This document shows positions 9,381 to 18,759 of a DNA stretch of 64,000 nt, one piece after another. Origin of the DNA: an uncultured Burkholderiales bacterium (GTDB lineage Bacteria > Pseudomonadota > Gammaproteobacteria > Burkholderiales > Burkholderiaceae_C); assembly GCA_903932865.1 (NCBI GenBank), contig CAIZHQ010000020.1:98001-162000 (forward strand), read 5' to 3'. Under the pieces are notes generated by a model. It did no database searches. It had not been told where the DNA came from and saw nothing but the letters and a program-made list of their open reading frames with translations. Numbering within the stretch: position 1 is the stretch's first letter; each line of letters begins with the position of its first letter. Both the position numbers and the translations under genes were made by a program.

Positions 9381-9389
9381 TGCTAGAAT
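9381..9389 (+). promoter_or_regulatory. Candidate extended -10 promoter element for rpsT
   Basis: TGCTAGAAT at 9381-9389 has the TGN extension followed by a TAGAAT hexamer, 47 bases before the rpsT start. No good -35 hexamer is seen at the expected spacing, which fits an extended -10 promoter. Assigned by pattern only. Confidence 0.4.
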
Positions 9390-9435
9390 ACCCGGTTCGC
9401 TGGACATCATCCTCAGACACTGAAAGAACTAATAC

Positions 9436-9738
9436 ATGGCATCCGCTAAACCCAAAAAGAAAAACCCCCGTCTTGCATCCGGTCGTAAACGCGTCCGTCA
9501 AGACGTCAAAATCAACGCCGCGAACTCTTCGCTGCGCTCCAAATACCGCACTGCTGTGAAAAACGTCGAAAAAGCCGTTGCAGCCGGCGACAAGTCCAAA
9601 GCCACCGAGTTGTTTGCCAAAATGCAAACCGTGGTGGACATCATTGCCGACAAGGGCATCTTCCACAAAAACAAGGCCGCTCGTGACAAGAGCCGCCTGA
9701 GCGCCAAAGTCAAGACTTTGGCCCTTGCCGCAGCCTGA
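9436..9738 (+). CDS. rpsT: 30S ribosomal protein S20
   Basis: A 100-residue, strongly basic, Lys/Ala-rich protein that binds 16S rRNA in the body of the small subunit. The N-terminus [18 protein letters not shown] is typical of the betaproteobacterial S20 family, as is the C-terminal block of [15 protein letters not shown]. It is monocistronic, diverging from murJ and followed by a strong terminator at about 9818-9840. Confidence 0.97.
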   Translation: MASAKPKKKNPRLASGRKRVRQDVKINAANSSLRSKYRTAVKNVEKAVAAGDKSKATELFAKMQTVVDIIADKGIFHKNKAARDKSRLSAKVKTLALAAA

Positions 9739-9817
9739 TCCGCTCCACCAGATCAACAGCCCGGCGAGGCTTTGTCCTCGCTGCCGTTTGAAACGGGTGC
9801 GCTGTCCGCGAACACTG

Positions 9818-9840
9818 AACCGCCTTCGGGCGGTTTTTTC
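9818..9840 (+). terminator. Rho-independent terminator of rpsT
   Basis: ACCGCC-TTCG-GGCGGT, a stable tetraloop hairpin, is followed directly by TTTTTTC. It lies 80 bases after the rpsT stop. Confidence 0.85.
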
Positions 9841-9857
9841 ATGGTCGCTCGTAACCC

Positions 9858-9938
9858 GCCGGGGGCAGGGCATAGGCGGGTTCCTCATGACTCGCTTCGC
9901 TCGCAAAAATCGTCCCCCACCCATGCCCTGCCCCCGGC
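9858..9938. repeat. Perfect 16-bp inverted repeat with 49-bp loop
   Basis: Arms GCCGGGGGCAGGGCAT at 9858-9873 and its exact reverse complement at 9923-9938 bracket a 49-base loop that includes a CTCGCTTCGCTCG stretch. It lies between the rpsT terminator and the DUF3579 gene. No coding potential is seen. It could be a REP-like intergenic repeat. Confidence 0.6.
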
Positions 9939-9955
9939 TCTATGGGCTCAAAATG

Positions 9956-9992
9956 AAAAACCGCCCGAAGGCAGTTTGCTTTTTTTGGGCGG
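9956..9992 (-). terminator. Candidate rho-independent terminator of the DUF3579 gene
   Basis: Read on the minus strand, CCGCCC at 9992-9987 pairs with GGGCGG at 9966-9961 and is followed by TTTTT. It begins just after the DUF3579 stop. The loop is 20 bases, so the stem is weaker than the rpsT terminator. Confidence 0.55.
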
Positions 9993-9993
9993 G

Positions 9994-10314
9994 TTATTTT
10001 TGGGAGAGTGGGTCGGGCAACAAACAGGCTTCAGCCACTTGCAAGCCGTTGTCGCGCGCAAAGTTCATCACGAAATCCCAGGCCATGACGTTGTCATCGC
10101 GCAGTTCACGGTTCACGATCACGCACTTGACCCCGGCCAATGTGGTGGGAATGCACCAAGGGGAATAGCTCAGGTGACTGCCCGGCGAAGCGCCGCCGGG
10201 ACGGAACTGGCTCATGACGCCCGCCAAGCGTTCGGCCCAGTCGCTGGGCCTGAAAGGCTTACCGTCCTGGGTGATGCCCTGGATGAAAACTTCTTTGGCG
10301 TTGTTGGAAACCAT
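9994..10314 (-). CDS. DUF3579 domain-containing protein
   Basis: A 106-residue soluble protein that matches the betaproteobacterial DUF3579 family from memory: an F-I-QGIT-DG-x-FRPSDWAERL start, an YSPWCIPT block in the middle, and a C-terminal VMNFARDNGL helix. No catalytic motif is evident and no function is known to me. It diverges from argD across 211 bases that hold a 12-bp palindrome and a structured leader. The association with argD/argF recurs in this order of bacteria, but that need not imply a role in arginine metabolism. Confidence 0.8.
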   Translation of the reverse strand: MVSNNAKEVFIQGITQDGKPFRPSDWAERLAGVMSQFRPGGASPGSHLSYSPWCIPTTLAGVKCVIVNRELRDDNVMAWDFVMNFARDNGLQVAEACLLPDPLSQK

Positions 10315-10384
10315 CGGATAGAGGTGTGTATCAATCGGACCCGCAGCGCGGGATCGCCACCCACAGGTTTACCCAAGTATTCTA

Positions 10385-10396
10385 TCTTATATAAGA
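10385..10396. promoter_or_regulatory. TCTTATATAAGA palindrome, candidate operator shared with the TCA locus
   Basis: A perfect 12-bp palindrome between the divergent DUF3579 gene (71 bases away) and argD (130 bases away). The identical 12-mer occurs at 46911-46922 beside the GntR gene. By AT content it could also contribute -10 elements. Confidence 0.45.
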
Positions 10397-10422
10397 CTCT
10401 AAGCCATTCAAACCCCCTACGC

Positions 10423-10512
10423 GAAAGGCTGGAAAGAACAGGCGCGACCCCAGCCTTTCTGCCTCTAAAATCTCACTTCAGCGGCCCATCTTCATTGGGC
10501 CGATTTTTATTT
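10423..10512 (+). ncRNA. Structured argD leader or small RNA with terminator-like 3' end
   Basis: A perfect 10-bp stem GAAAGGCTGG (10423-10432) with CCAGCCTTTC (10450-10459) is followed by a second hairpin, CGGCCCA (10482-10488) with TGGGCCG (10496-10502), then ATTTTTATTT to 10512. The argD ribosome site CAGGAG follows at once at 10513. The arrangement fits either a transcription attenuator for argD or a separate small RNA ending just before it. No known riboswitch class is recognised. Confidence 0.45.
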
Positions 10513-10525
10513 CAGGAGTTCACGC

Positions 10526-11728
10526 ATGACCGCTCACATTGAAGCCGCCTCACCGCACACCATGAACACCTATGGCCGACTGCCTATCGCACTCAGCCAT
10601 GGTCAGGGTTGCCGAGTTTGGGACGTCAATGGCAAGCCCTATCTGGACGCGCTGGCTGGCATCGCCGTGAACACGCTAGGCCACAACCACCCCGACTTGG
10701 TGCCCGCGCTGCAAGACCAGATCAGCAAGATGATCCACAGCTGTAACTATTTCCATGTGCCCAACGCCGAAGTGCTGGCGGCCAAGCTGGTCGAGTTGTC
10801 GGGCATGACGAACGTGTTTTTTTGCTGCACCGGCTTGGAAGCCAACGAAGCGGCCATCAAGCTGGCCCGCAAATACGGCCACGACAAGGGCATCGACAAA
10901 CCCGAGATCGTGGTCTACGAAAAAGCCTTCCACGGCCGCAGCATCGCCACCCTGAGCGCCACAGCCAACGAGAAGCTGAAAAAAGGTTTCGGCCCTATGC
11001 TCGACGGTTTTTTGCGCGTGCCGGTCAATGACATTGAAGCCCTGAAAAAAGCGACCGAAGGCAACCCCAACGTGGTGGCCGTGTTCATGGAAACGATTCA
11101 GGGCGAAGGTGGCATCAACCCGATGCGCATCGAATACCTGAAACAAGTGCGCGCCCTGTGCGACCAAAAAGACTGGCTCCTGATGATCGACGAGGTGCAA
11201 TGCGGCATGGGCCGCACCGGCAAATGGTTTGCCCACCAGTGGGCAGGCATCGTGCCCGACGTCATGCCGCTGGCCAAGGGCTTGGGATCGGGCGTGCCAA
11301 TCGGCGCGGTGGTGGCGGGGCCCAAGGCCGCCCACATCTTCCAGCCCGGCAACCACGGCACCACTTTTGGTGGCAACCCGTTGGCCATGCGCGCAGGTGT
11401 GGAGACCATCCGCATCATGGAAAAAGACGGTCTGATGGCCAATGCAGCGCGGGTGGGTGACCATTTGCGCGGCTCCCTTGAAAAAGCCCTGGCCGGGGTT
11501 CAAGGCGTCAAGGAAATCCGGGGCCAAGGCCTGATGCTGGGCATCGAACTGGACCGTCCTTGCGGCGCCATTTGGACACGGGCCGCCGAAGCCGGCCTGC
11601 TGCTGAGCGTGACGGCCGACAGCGTGATCCGCCTGGTCCCACCGCTGGTCATGACCGAGGCCGAAGCCGACGAAGTGGTCGCCATTTTGGTGCCCTTGAT
11701 CAAAACCTTCTTGGCCGAATCCACATGA
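10526..11728 (+). CDS. argD: Acetylornithine/succinyldiaminopimelate aminotransferase
   Basis: A 400-residue PLP enzyme of aminotransferase class III. It transfers the amino group to N-acetylglutamate semialdehyde in arginine synthesis and can serve lysine synthesis. Visible motifs are CTGLEANEAAIKLARKYG (PLP phosphate region), FMETIQGEGGI, IDEVQCGMGRTG, and the Schiff-base Lys in PLAKGLGSGVPIGAV near residue 250. The ATG at 10526 has CAGGAG seven bases upstream. The stop overlaps the argF start (ATGA), so the two are coupled. A terminator-like leader precedes it. Confidence 0.93.
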   Translation: MTAHIEAASPHTMNTYGRLPIALSHGQGCRVWDVNGKPYLDALAGIAVNTLGHNHPDLVPALQDQISKMIHSCNYFHVPNAEVLAAKLVELSGMTNVFFCCTGLEANEAAIKLARKYGHDKGIDKPEIVVYEKAFHGRSIATLSATANEKLKKGFGPMLDGFLRVPVNDIEALKKATEGNPNVVAVFMETIQGEGGINPMRIEYLKQVRALCDQKDWLLMIDEVQCGMGRTGKWFAHQWAGIVPDVMPLAKGLGSGVPIGAVVAGPKAAHIFQPGNHGTTFGGNPLAMRAGVETIRIMEKDGLMANAARVGDHLRGSLEKALAGVQGVKEIRGQGLMLGIELDRPCGAIWTRAAEAGLLLSVTADSVIRLVPPLVMTEAEADEVVAILVPLIKTFLAEST

Positions 11729-12660
11729 GCAACGCCCCTGCGCCCGTGCGGCACTACCTGGAGTTCACCGACCTCTCTGCTGACGAGTACGCGCATGTGT
11801 TTGCGCGTGCCGCCGAGATCAAGCGCAAGTTCAAGGCCTACGAAAAATACCACCCGCTGGCCGACCGCACGCTGGCCATGATCTTTGAAAAAGCCAGCAC
11901 CCGCACCCGTGTGAGCTTTGAAGCCGGCATGTACCAACTCGGCGGCTCGGTGGTGCACCTGACCACGGGTGACAGCCAGCTGGGCCGCTCCGAGCCCATC
12001 GAAGACAGCGCCCGCGTCATCAGCCGCATGACCGATCTCGTCATGATCCGCACCTACGGCCAAGACAAAATTGAGCGTTTTGCCTCGCACTCGCGCGTGC
12101 CCGTCATCAACGGCCTGACCAACGAGTTCCACCCCTGCCAAATCCTGGCGGACATCTTCACTTACATCGAACACCGTGGCTCCATTCAGGGTAAAACGGT
12201 GGCATGGGTGGGCGACGGCAACAACATGGCCAACACCTGGCTGCAGGCGGCCGAGTTGCTCGGTTTCACCGTGCACCTGAGCACGCCCAGCGGCTACGAA
12301 GTGGACCAAGCCGTGGCCGGTTTGCGCAGCGCCGACAGCTACAAAATTTTCAAAGACCCCGAAGACGCTTGCCGTGGCGCTGACCTGGTCACCACCGACG
12401 TGTGGACCAGCATGGGCTTTGAGGCCGAAAACGAAGCCCGCAAAAAAGCCTTTGCCGACTGGTGCGTGGACGAAGCCATGATGCAAGTGGCCAAGCCCGA
12501 CGCCCTGTTCATGCACTGCCTGCCCGCCCACCGAGGCGAAGAAGTCAGCGCCGAAGTCATCGATGGCCCGCAATCGGTGGTCTGGGACGAAGCCGAGAAC
12601 CGCATGCATGCACAAAAAGCGCTGATGGAATTTTTGCTGTTAGGTCGCGTGAACGCCTGA
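11725..12660 (+). CDS. argF: Ornithine carbamoyltransferase
   Basis: A 311-residue enzyme that joins carbamoyl phosphate and ornithine to give citrulline. All family signatures are present: STRTRVSFE for carbamoyl phosphate, HPCQILAD, the DVWTSMG block, and MHCLPAHRG with the ornithine-binding Cys. The open frame extends further 5', but the ATG at 11725 overlaps the argD stop and begins the conserved N-terminus (HYLEFTDLS), so I place the start there. It forms a two- or three-gene unit with argD and the YkgJ-like gene. Confidence 0.95.
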   Translation: MSNAPAPVRHYLEFTDLSADEYAHVFARAAEIKRKFKAYEKYHPLADRTLAMIFEKASTRTRVSFEAGMYQLGGSVVHLTTGDSQLGRSEPIEDSARVISRMTDLVMIRTYGQDKIERFASHSRVPVINGLTNEFHPCQILADIFTYIEHRGSIQGKTVAWVGDGNNMANTWLQAAELLGFTVHLSTPSGYEVDQAVAGLRSADSYKIFKDPEDACRGADLVTTDVWTSMGFEAENEARKKAFADWCVDEAMMQVAKPDALFMHCLPAHRGEEVSAEVIDGPQSVVWDEAENRMHAQKALMEFLLLGRVNA

Positions 12661-12661
12661 C

Positions 12662-12970
12662 ATGTCTGCTTGCACCACCTGCGGCGCTTGCTGCGTCAGC
12701 TTTCGGGTGGATTTTTCAGTCTACGAATACGAAGAAGGCGGCGGCAATGTGCCTGCGGGCTTGGCCTCGCCGATCACCGAGCACACTTGCCGCATGCGCG
12801 GCACAGACCACAGCCCACCGCGCTGCGCCGCGCTTTATGGCAAGACCGGTGAAAAAGCCATTTGCGGCATTTACGAATGGCGGCCTTCGCCTTGCCGTGA
12901 ATTTGAAGAAGGCAGCCCCGCCTGTGAACAAGCCCGCCGCCGCCACGGCCTGCCCGCACTGAACGCCTGA
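12662..12970 (+). CDS. YkgJ family cysteine-cluster protein
   Basis: A 102-residue protein with the YkgJ/CxxCxxCC pattern. C4-T-T-C7-G-A-C10-C11 at the N-terminus plus later cysteines (TCRMRG, RCAAL, ICGIYEWRPSPCREF, ACEQ) suggest zinc or iron-sulfur binding. The family is of unknown function. It starts one base after the argF stop, so it is almost certainly on the argDF transcript, and is followed by a terminator at 12979-13010. Confidence 0.85.
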   Translation: MSACTTCGACCVSFRVDFSVYEYEEGGGNVPAGLASPITEHTCRMRGTDHSPPRCAALYGKTGEKAICGIYEWRPSPCREFEEGSPACEQARRRHGLPALNA

Positions 12971-12978
12971 ATTTCACG

Positions 12979-13010
12979 GGTGTTGGAAAAAACCGACACC
13001 ACGGTTTTTT
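12979..13010 (+). terminator. Rho-independent terminator after argDF-ykgJ
   Basis: GGTGTTGG pairs with CCGACACC (one G-U pair) around an AAAAAA loop, followed by ACGG and TTTTTT. It separates the arginine genes from the kynurenine cluster and ends 24 bases before kynB. Confidence 0.6.
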
Positions 13011-13033
13011 GGGCGGTGCTACCTTCGCTCACC

Positions 13034-13660
13034 ATGAAAAAACTTTGGGACATTTCCCCGCCTGTTGATGCCCGCAGCCCGGTCTTTCCGGGCGACACGC
13101 CTTACACCCAAGAATGGGCGGCCACGCTGTCGGACACTTGCCCGGTCAACGTGAGCGCCATCACGATGTCGCCCCATGTGGGCGCACATGCCGATGCCCC
13201 GCTGCATTACCACCCACAAGGCGCGGCCGTGGGCGCTTTGGACCTGCAGCCCTTTCTGGGCCGCTGCCGCGTCATCCACGCGCTGGACGCGGGCCCCTTG
13301 ATCACCACCGCCCACCTGCAGCGCGCCCTGAGCGATGTGCCCGAGCGGCTGCTGGTGAGGACCTACCGTCAGTTTCCAAGCCAACACTTTGACACCCAGC
13401 TCACCGGTTTTGACCCCGCCTGCGTGCAACACCTGGCCGACCTGGGCGTGCTGCTGATCGGCACCGACAGCGCCAGCATCGACCCGGCCGACAGCAAAGC
13501 CTTGCCCAGCCACCAGGCGATCAGACAGCGCGGCCTGCGCGTGCTGGAAAACCTGCTGCTCGACGAGGTGCCCGAAGGCGATTACGAACTGATCGCGCTG
13601 CCCCTCAAACTCATGACCGCCGACGCCAGCCCGGTGCGAGTGGTCTTGCGCGAACTTTGA
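13034..13660 (+). CDS. kynB: Kynurenine formamidase (arylformamidase)
   Basis: A 208-residue metal-dependent hydrolase that converts N-formylkynurenine to kynurenine and formate. The metal-binding signature H48-x-G-x-H52-x-D54-x-P-x-H58 of the KynB cyclase fold is intact. I use the ATG at 13034; the longer frame upstream enters the terminator. It is followed by kynU and kynA, giving the complete tryptophan-to-anthranilate route. The usual Lrp-type regulator KynR is not adjacent. Confidence 0.93.
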   Translation: MKKLWDISPPVDARSPVFPGDTPYTQEWAATLSDTCPVNVSAITMSPHVGAHADAPLHYHPQGAAVGALDLQPFLGRCRVIHALDAGPLITTAHLQRALSDVPERLLVRTYRQFPSQHFDTQLTGFDPACVQHLADLGVLLIGTDSASIDPADSKALPSHQAIRQRGLRVLENLLLDEVPEGDYELIALPLKLMTADASPVRVVLREL

Positions 13661-13682
13661 ACAACGCTTGAAAGACTCACCT

Positions 13683-14969
13683 ATGATGAACCTCACCCCC
13701 ACCCTGCAAGACTGCGAACTGCTGGACGCGCAAGACCCGCTGCGTGTCTTGCGTGCGCAATTTGACTTGCCCGCAGGCGTCATCTACCTGGACGGCAACT
13801 CGCTGGGCGTGTTACCCAAAACCGCCCCGGCCCGCGTGGCCCATGCCATCACCCGCGAATGGGGACATGACCTGATCAAAAGCTGGAACTCAGCAGGTTG
13901 GTTCACCCTGCCCCAGCGCGTGGGCGACAAAATCGCCCGCGTTATCGGCGCACAACCAGGCGAAGTGGTGGCCGCTGACAGCACTTCGATCAACCTGTTC
14001 AAGGTGCTCGCCGCTGCACTGCACATCGCCGCCGCTGACCACCCCCACAAAACCAAAATCATCAGCGAACGCAGCAACTTCCCCACCGACCTGTACATCG
14101 CCGAGGCCCTGTGCAAAGAACGTGGCTACACCCTGCAATTGGTCGAGGCCGAAGACCTGGCGGCCGCCTTGCAAGCCGATGTGGCGGTATTGATGCTCAC
14201 CCATGTGAACTACCGCACCGGCGCCATGCACGACATGCAGGCCCTCACCGCACAGGCCCATGCGCAAGGCATCCTGACGGTGTGGGACTTGGCGCACAGC
14301 GCAGGCGCGGTGCCCGTTGACCTGAACGGCTCGGGGGCCGATTTTGCGGTGGGCTGCGGCTACAAATACCTCAATGGTGGCCCCGGCGCTCCGGCTTTTG
14401 TGTGGGTGCGCCCAGAGCACACCGACCGCTTTTGGCAACCGCTGGCCGGATGGTGGGGCCATGCCGCGCCCTTTGCCTTCACACCAGATTACCAACCCGC
14501 CAAAGGCATCACGCGCTACCAATGCGGCACCCAGCCCATCTTGAGCCTCACGGCCCTCGACTGTGGTCTGGACGCCTTTTTGGCCGCAGAGGCCTTGGGT
14601 GGCATGGCCGCGCTGCGCCAAAAGTCGCTGGCGCTCACGGGCCTGTTCATGCAGTTGGTGCGCACGCGCCTGCAAGGGCACGGCTTTGGCATCGTCACCC
14701 CGGCCGACGAAGCCCTGCGCGGCTCACAAGTGAGCCTGACCCGCGCAGAAGGCGCTTACGCCATCGTTCAAGCCCTGATCGCGCGCGGCGTGATCGGTGA
14801 CTTCAGGGCAGGCGATGGCAGTTTGCACGCCGACATCCTGCGCTTTGGCTTCACGCCGCTGTATGTCGGCTTTGCCGACGTGTGGCAGGCCGCAGAGCAC
14901 CTGTACCAGGTCATGCAAACTGGCGATTGGCAAGACGCCCGCTTTGCACAGAAAAACGCCGTGACCTGA
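13683..14969 (+). CDS. kynU: Kynureninase
   Basis: A 428-residue PLP enzyme cleaving kynurenine to anthranilate and alanine. The PLP region [20 protein letters not shown] followed by [14 protein letters not shown], with the Schiff-base Lys, is diagnostic. The N-terminal [11 protein letters not shown] block also matches. I prefer the ATG at 13683 over the upstream TTG at 13668; a second ATG follows directly. It sits 22 bases after kynB and ends ten bases before kynA. Confidence 0.95.
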   Translation: MMNLTPTLQDCELLDAQDPLRVLRAQFDLPAGVIYLDGNSLGVLPKTAPARVAHAITREWGHDLIKSWNSAGWFTLPQRVGDKIARVIGAQPGEVVAADSTSINLFKVLAAALHIAAADHPHKTKIISERSNFPTDLYIAEALCKERGYTLQLVEAEDLAAALQADVAVLMLTHVNYRTGAMHDMQALTAQAHAQGILTVWDLAHSAGAVPVDLNGSGADFAVGCGYKYLNGGPGAPAFVWVRPEHTDRFWQPLAGWWGHAAPFAFTPDYQPAKGITRYQCGTQPILSLTALDCGLDAFLAAEALGGMAALRQKSLALTGLFMQLVRTRLQGHGFGIVTPADEALRGSQVSLTRAEGAYAIVQALIARGVIGDFRAGDGSLHADILRFGFTPLYVGFADVWQAAEHLYQVMQTGDWQDARFAQKNAVT

Positions 14970-14979
14970 AAGATCTGTC

Positions 14980-15885
14980 ATGAGTTCCTGCCCATTCTCC
15001 TCAGCCTCCGCCTCCAACACAGCCAGCACCAGCGCCGCAGCGGGCGATGCCACAGGCGAGCGCATCGTGCACGATGAAAAAGCCCAGCTCGACTTTGACA
15101 GTCGCATGAGCTACGGCGACTACTTGCAGCTCGATGCCATCCTGAACGCGCAACAGCCCCTCTCGCCCGACCACAACGAGATGCTGTTCATCGTGCAGCA
15201 CCAAACCAGCGAACTGTGGATGAAGCTGATGCTGCACGAGCTACAAGCGGCCATGCACAACATCGCCAGCGACGAACTGCCCGATGCATTCAAGAAGCTC
15301 GCCCGCGTCAGCCGCATCATGGAGCAGCTGGTCCATGCTTGGGACGTTCTGGCCACCATGACGCCCCCGGAGTACAGCGCCATTCGCCCCTACCTGGCGC
15401 AGTCCAGCGGCTTTCAAAGCTGGCAATACCGCTGCATCGAGTTTGCAATGGGCAACAAGAACGCGGCCATGCTGCAGCCCCACGCCCACCGGCCCGACCT
15501 GTCGGCCATCGTGCAGGCGGCTTACCAAGCGCCTTCGCTCTACGACGAATGCTTGCGCCTTTTGAAACGACGTGGCCTTGGCATCCCCGACAGCCACACC
15601 CAACGCGACTGGCGTCAGCCCTACCCGTCCAGCGAGGGGGTCGAGAACGCTTGGCTGGTGGTCTACCGCAACCCGCAGCAGCACTGGGACTTGTACCAAC
15701 TGGGCGAGGAATTGACCGATCTGGAAGACGCATTCCGCTTGTGGCGCTTTCGTCATGTGACCACGGTGGAACGCGTGATCGGCTTCAAACGCGGCACCGG
15801 AGGCACCGGCGGCGTGAGCTACCTGCGCAAGATGCTGGACACCGTGCTGTTCCCCGAAATCTGGACACTGCGTACCCAGCTGTAA
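14980..15885 (+). CDS. kynA: Tryptophan 2,3-dioxygenase
   Basis: A 301-residue haem dioxygenase opening the indole ring of L-tryptophan to N-formylkynurenine. Family landmarks are [20 protein letters not shown] near residue 68, [14 protein letters not shown] near residue 145, and [19 protein letters not shown] near the C-terminus, which covers the substrate loop and the haem-proximal region. About 25 N-terminal residues are Ser/Ala-rich and variable, so a later start is possible. It is the last kyn gene in the cluster. Confidence 0.95.
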   Translation: MSSCPFSSASASNTASTSAAAGDATGERIVHDEKAQLDFDSRMSYGDYLQLDAILNAQQPLSPDHNEMLFIVQHQTSELWMKLMLHELQAAMHNIASDELPDAFKKLARVSRIMEQLVHAWDVLATMTPPEYSAIRPYLAQSSGFQSWQYRCIEFAMGNKNAAMLQPHAHRPDLSAIVQAAYQAPSLYDECLRLLKRRGLGIPDSHTQRDWRQPYPSSEGVENAWLVVYRNPQQHWDLYQLGEELTDLEDAFRLWRFRHVTTVERVIGFKRGTGGTGGVSYLRKMLDTVLFPEIWTLRTQL

Positions 15886-15929
15886 AGCCCAGCTAACATC
15901 ACGCCCTGATCACACTCACGGAACACACT

Positions 15930-16397
15930 GTGCAACTGAACATCAACGGCCAAAACCGCACCACAAGCTCCGACCCGAGCATGCCCCTGCTGTGGGTGCT
16001 GCGCGACGAGATGAACCTGACGGGTACCAAATTTGGCTGCGGCATCGCCGCTTGCGGGGCCTGTACCGTGCACGTGGACGGTCAGCCTGTGCGCTCGTGT
16101 GTGATGCCCGTGTCGGCTGTGGCCCATCAAGCGATCAAAACCATCGAGTCCTTGGGCACGGCAGACAAGCCCCACCCCCTGCAAGCGGCCTGGATCGCTG
16201 AGCAAGTGCCCCAATGCGGCTACTGCCAAAGCGGCATGCTCATGGCGGCAGCTGCCCTGCTGGACAAAAACCCACAGCCCAGCGATGCAGACATCGACAC
16301 GGCCATGACCAACCTGTGCCGCTGCGGCACCTACCAGCGCGTGCGCGCCGCCATCCACCGGGCTGCGGCCAGCATGAAGAAAGGCGGTGCCGCATGA
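15930..16397 (+). CDS. (2Fe-2S)-binding subunit of a molybdenum hydroxylase (IorA-like)
   Basis: A 155-residue electron-transfer subunit of the xanthine dehydrogenase superfamily. The plant-type cluster is marked by C-G-I-A-A-C-G-A-C near residue 41 with a further Cys in VRSC. The second cluster is CGYCQSGM near residue 98 with [10 protein letters not shown] near residue 133. It starts with GTG at 15930 and overlaps the large subunit by four bases (ATGA). Subunit order and size resemble isoquinoline 1-oxidoreductase and aldehyde oxidase types; the substrate is undetermined. Confidence 0.9.
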   Translation: MQLNINGQNRTTSSDPSMPLLWVLRDEMNLTGTKFGCGIAACGACTVHVDGQPVRSCVMPVSAVAHQAIKTIESLGTADKPHPLQAAWIAEQVPQCGYCQSGMLMAAAALLDKNPQPSDADIDTAMTNLCRCGTYQRVRAAIHRAAASMKKGGAA

Positions 16398-18661
16398 AAC
16401 GCCGCACCTGGTTACTCAGTGCGCTCGGCGCCACCGGCGCACTGGTCGTCGGCTGGGGCGTGATGCCCGCCCGCTCGCGTTTGGGCACGCCCGAGCTCAT
16501 GCTCAAAACCCAAGGCGATGTCGCCCTGAACGGCTGGATCAAAATCGCCGCCGACGGCACCGTGGTGCTGGCCATGCCCCGCAGCGAAATGGGCCAAGGC
16601 GTACACACGGCGCTGGCGATGTTGGTGGCCGAAGAACTCGATGTGCCATTGAGCCGCGTGCGGCTGGAGCAAGCCGGTGACGACAGCATTTACGGCAACG
16701 TGGCCATGCTGGTGGCCAGCCTGCCCTTTCACCCACTGGACAGCGAAGGCGAACACAAGCCCACCCAAATCAAAATGGGCGAATGGCTGGTGGGCAAAGT
16801 CGCCCGCGAACTGGGGCTGAATGCCACCGGCGGCTCGTCCTCGATCGCCGACCTGTGGGACCCTTTGCGCATGGCCGCTGCCACCGCGCGCGCCAGCTTG
16901 TTGCAGGCCGCTGCGGCCGCATGGAAAGTACCTGCCAGCGAAATCACCGTGACCGCTGGCGTGATGCAACACGCTTCGGGCCCATCGGCGCACTATGGCC
17001 AAATGGTGGCCACCGCTTCGGGCAGCACGCCCTCGGGCATCCAAACCAAATCGCGCGAACGCTGGCAGCTCATCGGCCAACCCGCACCGCGCACCGACAT
17101 CCCCTCCAAAGTCACAGGCCAGGCCACTTTCGGGCTGGACGTGCGACTGCCCGGCATGCTGTTTGCTGCGGTACAGATGTGCCCCATGCTGGGTGGCACG
17201 GCCGCATCCATGGACACGAAAGACGCCTTGGCCCTGAAGGGTGTGTCCAAAGTTGTACCGCTCGACGCATGGGGCGGCGGCACGGCAGGCTTGGCCGTGG
17301 TGGGGCAAACCACCTGGCACGCACGCCAAGGCGTGCAAGCCCTCAAAGTGCAGTGGCAGGTCCCTGCCACGGGCGCATTGGACAGCCAGCGCATCCAGGC
17401 CAACTTGCTCAAGGCACTGAACGAAGAAAGCGGCTTCACCTTCCACGAACAAGGCGTGCCCGCACAGGCCGAGAAAGCCGCTGCCACCCGCATCGATGCC
17501 TTGTACCAAGCGCCCTATTTGGCCCACGCCACGATGGAGCCGATGAACTGCACCGCGCAAGTCAAAGACGGCAGGGTGGCGCTCTGGGTGCCCACACAAG
17601 TGCCGCAAATGGCCCGCGACATGGCGGCCAAAGTGGCCAAGGTCGACAAGGAACAAGTCACCGTGCACGTCACCCAACTGGGCGGTGGTTTTGGCCGTCG
17701 CTTGGAAGTCGACTTTGTCGGCCAAGCCGTTCAAGTGGCCATGGCCTGCGAGGGCCAGCCGGTGCAACTGAGCTGGTCGCGCGAAGAAGACATGAAGCAC
17801 GACTTTTACCGACCCATGCACCTGGCCAAGTTCCAGGCCTCGCTGGACAACCAAGGCGAAGTCACCAGCTTGCGCATCCAGTCGGCCGGCGACGCCATCA
17901 CCCCACGCTGGATGGCGCGCGCAGCACCGCACCTGTCGGGCCCCATCGACATGCCCGACAAAACCACCTCTGAAGGCCTGTTCGATTTGCCCTACGGTTT
18001 TGCCAGCCAACACATGAGCCATGTGGCCACGAAGTCTGGCGTGCCGGTGGGCTTTTGGCGTTCGGTTGGTCATTCGCACAACGCCTTCTTCTCGGAAAGC
18101 TTCATCGATGAGCTGGCCGCTGCCACGAAACAAGACCCACTGGCCTTCCGCTTGAAGCTGTTGAAAGACGCGCCGCGCTACGCCGCAGTGCTGCAACTGG
18201 CGGCCGACAAAGCGGGCTGGGGCACGCCCCTGCCCGCAGGCCGTGCGCGGGGCATCGCGCTGCACAAATCCTTTGGCGCCATCGTGGCGCAAGTGGCCGA
18301 AGTCTCGTTGGCCAATGGTCAGATCAGCGTGCACCGTGTGGTGTGTGCCATCGACTGCGGCACCGTGGTCAACCCCGGCACCGTGGCCCAGCAAATGGAA
18401 AGCAGCGTCATTTATGGCCTGAGCGCCGCACTCTTCGGCAAAATCGACATCGTGGGCGGCGTGGTGCAGCAAGGCAATTTCCCAAGCTACCCCATGGTCA
18501 CGCTCAGCCAGGCACCCACAGTAGAAACCCACATCGTGCCCAGCACGCGCCACCCCGCAGGTGTGGGCGAACCTGCTGTACCGCCGCTGGCCCCGGCCGT
18601 AGGCAATGCGCTGTTTGCTTTAACAGGCAAAAGGCAAAGGACTTTGCCGCTGATGGCGTGA
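16394..18661 (+). CDS. Molybdopterin-binding subunit of a xanthine dehydrogenase-family hydroxylase (IorB-like)
   Basis: A 755-residue large subunit that should bind molybdopterin cytosine dinucleotide and hydroxylate an N-heterocycle or aldehyde. Visible landmarks are [14 protein letters not shown] near residue 58, the [12 protein letters not shown] stretch, [16 protein letters not shown] near residue 430, and the C-terminal [20 protein letters not shown] with the catalytic Glu. The first 30 residues (RRTW then a hydrophobic run) look like a Tat signal or anchor, suggesting a periplasmic location. I start at 16394; the frame open further upstream is antagonised by the small subunit. The cytochrome c subunit found with many relatives is absent here. 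Confidence 0.9.
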   Translation: MKRRTWLLSALGATGALVVGWGVMPARSRLGTPELMLKTQGDVALNGWIKIAADGTVVLAMPRSEMGQGVHTALAMLVAEELDVPLSRVRLEQAGDDSIYGNVAMLVASLPFHPLDSEGEHKPTQIKMGEWLVGKVARELGLNATGGSSSIADLWDPLRMAAATARASLLQAAAAAWKVPASEITVTAGVMQHASGPSAHYGQMVATASGSTPSGIQTKSRERWQLIGQPAPRTDIPSKVTGQATFGLDVRLPGMLFAAVQMCPMLGGTAASMDTKDALALKGVSKVVPLDAWGGGTAGLAVVGQTTWHARQGVQALKVQWQVPATGALDSQRIQANLLKALNEESGFTFHEQGVPAQAEKAAATRIDALYQAPYLAHATMEPMNCTAQVKDGRVALWVPTQVPQMARDMAAKVAKVDKEQVTVHVTQLGGGFGRRLEVDFVGQAVQVAMACEGQPVQLSWSREEDMKHDFYRPMHLAKFQASLDNQGEVTSLRIQSAGDAITPRWMARAAPHLSGPIDMPDKTTSEGLFDLPYGFASQHMSHVATKSGVPVGFWRSVGHSHNAFFSESFIDELAAATKQDPLAFRLKLLKDAPRYAAVLQLAADKAGWGTPLPAGRARGIALHKSFGAIVAQVAEVSLANGQISVHRVVCAIDCGTVVNPGTVAQQMESSVIYGLSAALFGKIDIVGGVVQQGNFPSYPMVTLSQAPTVETHIVPSTRHPAGVGEPAVPPLAPAVGNALFALTGKRQRTLPLMA

Positions 18662-18759
18662 TCCCCACATCGGCATTTTCGGGTAGGAGGGTCGGTGGCT
18701 TTGGCCCAGACAGGAAGGCTAACCAAATGCCCGCAATTTGAAGCTCAACCTCCGCCCTA

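Noticed and set aside
16412..18553. A 713-codon open frame antisense to the molybdopterin subunit
   Set aside because: It is a shadow of the GC-rich coding strand: it is His/Gly/Ala-rich, has no recognisable motif, and the sense frame has clear molybdenum hydroxylase motifs.
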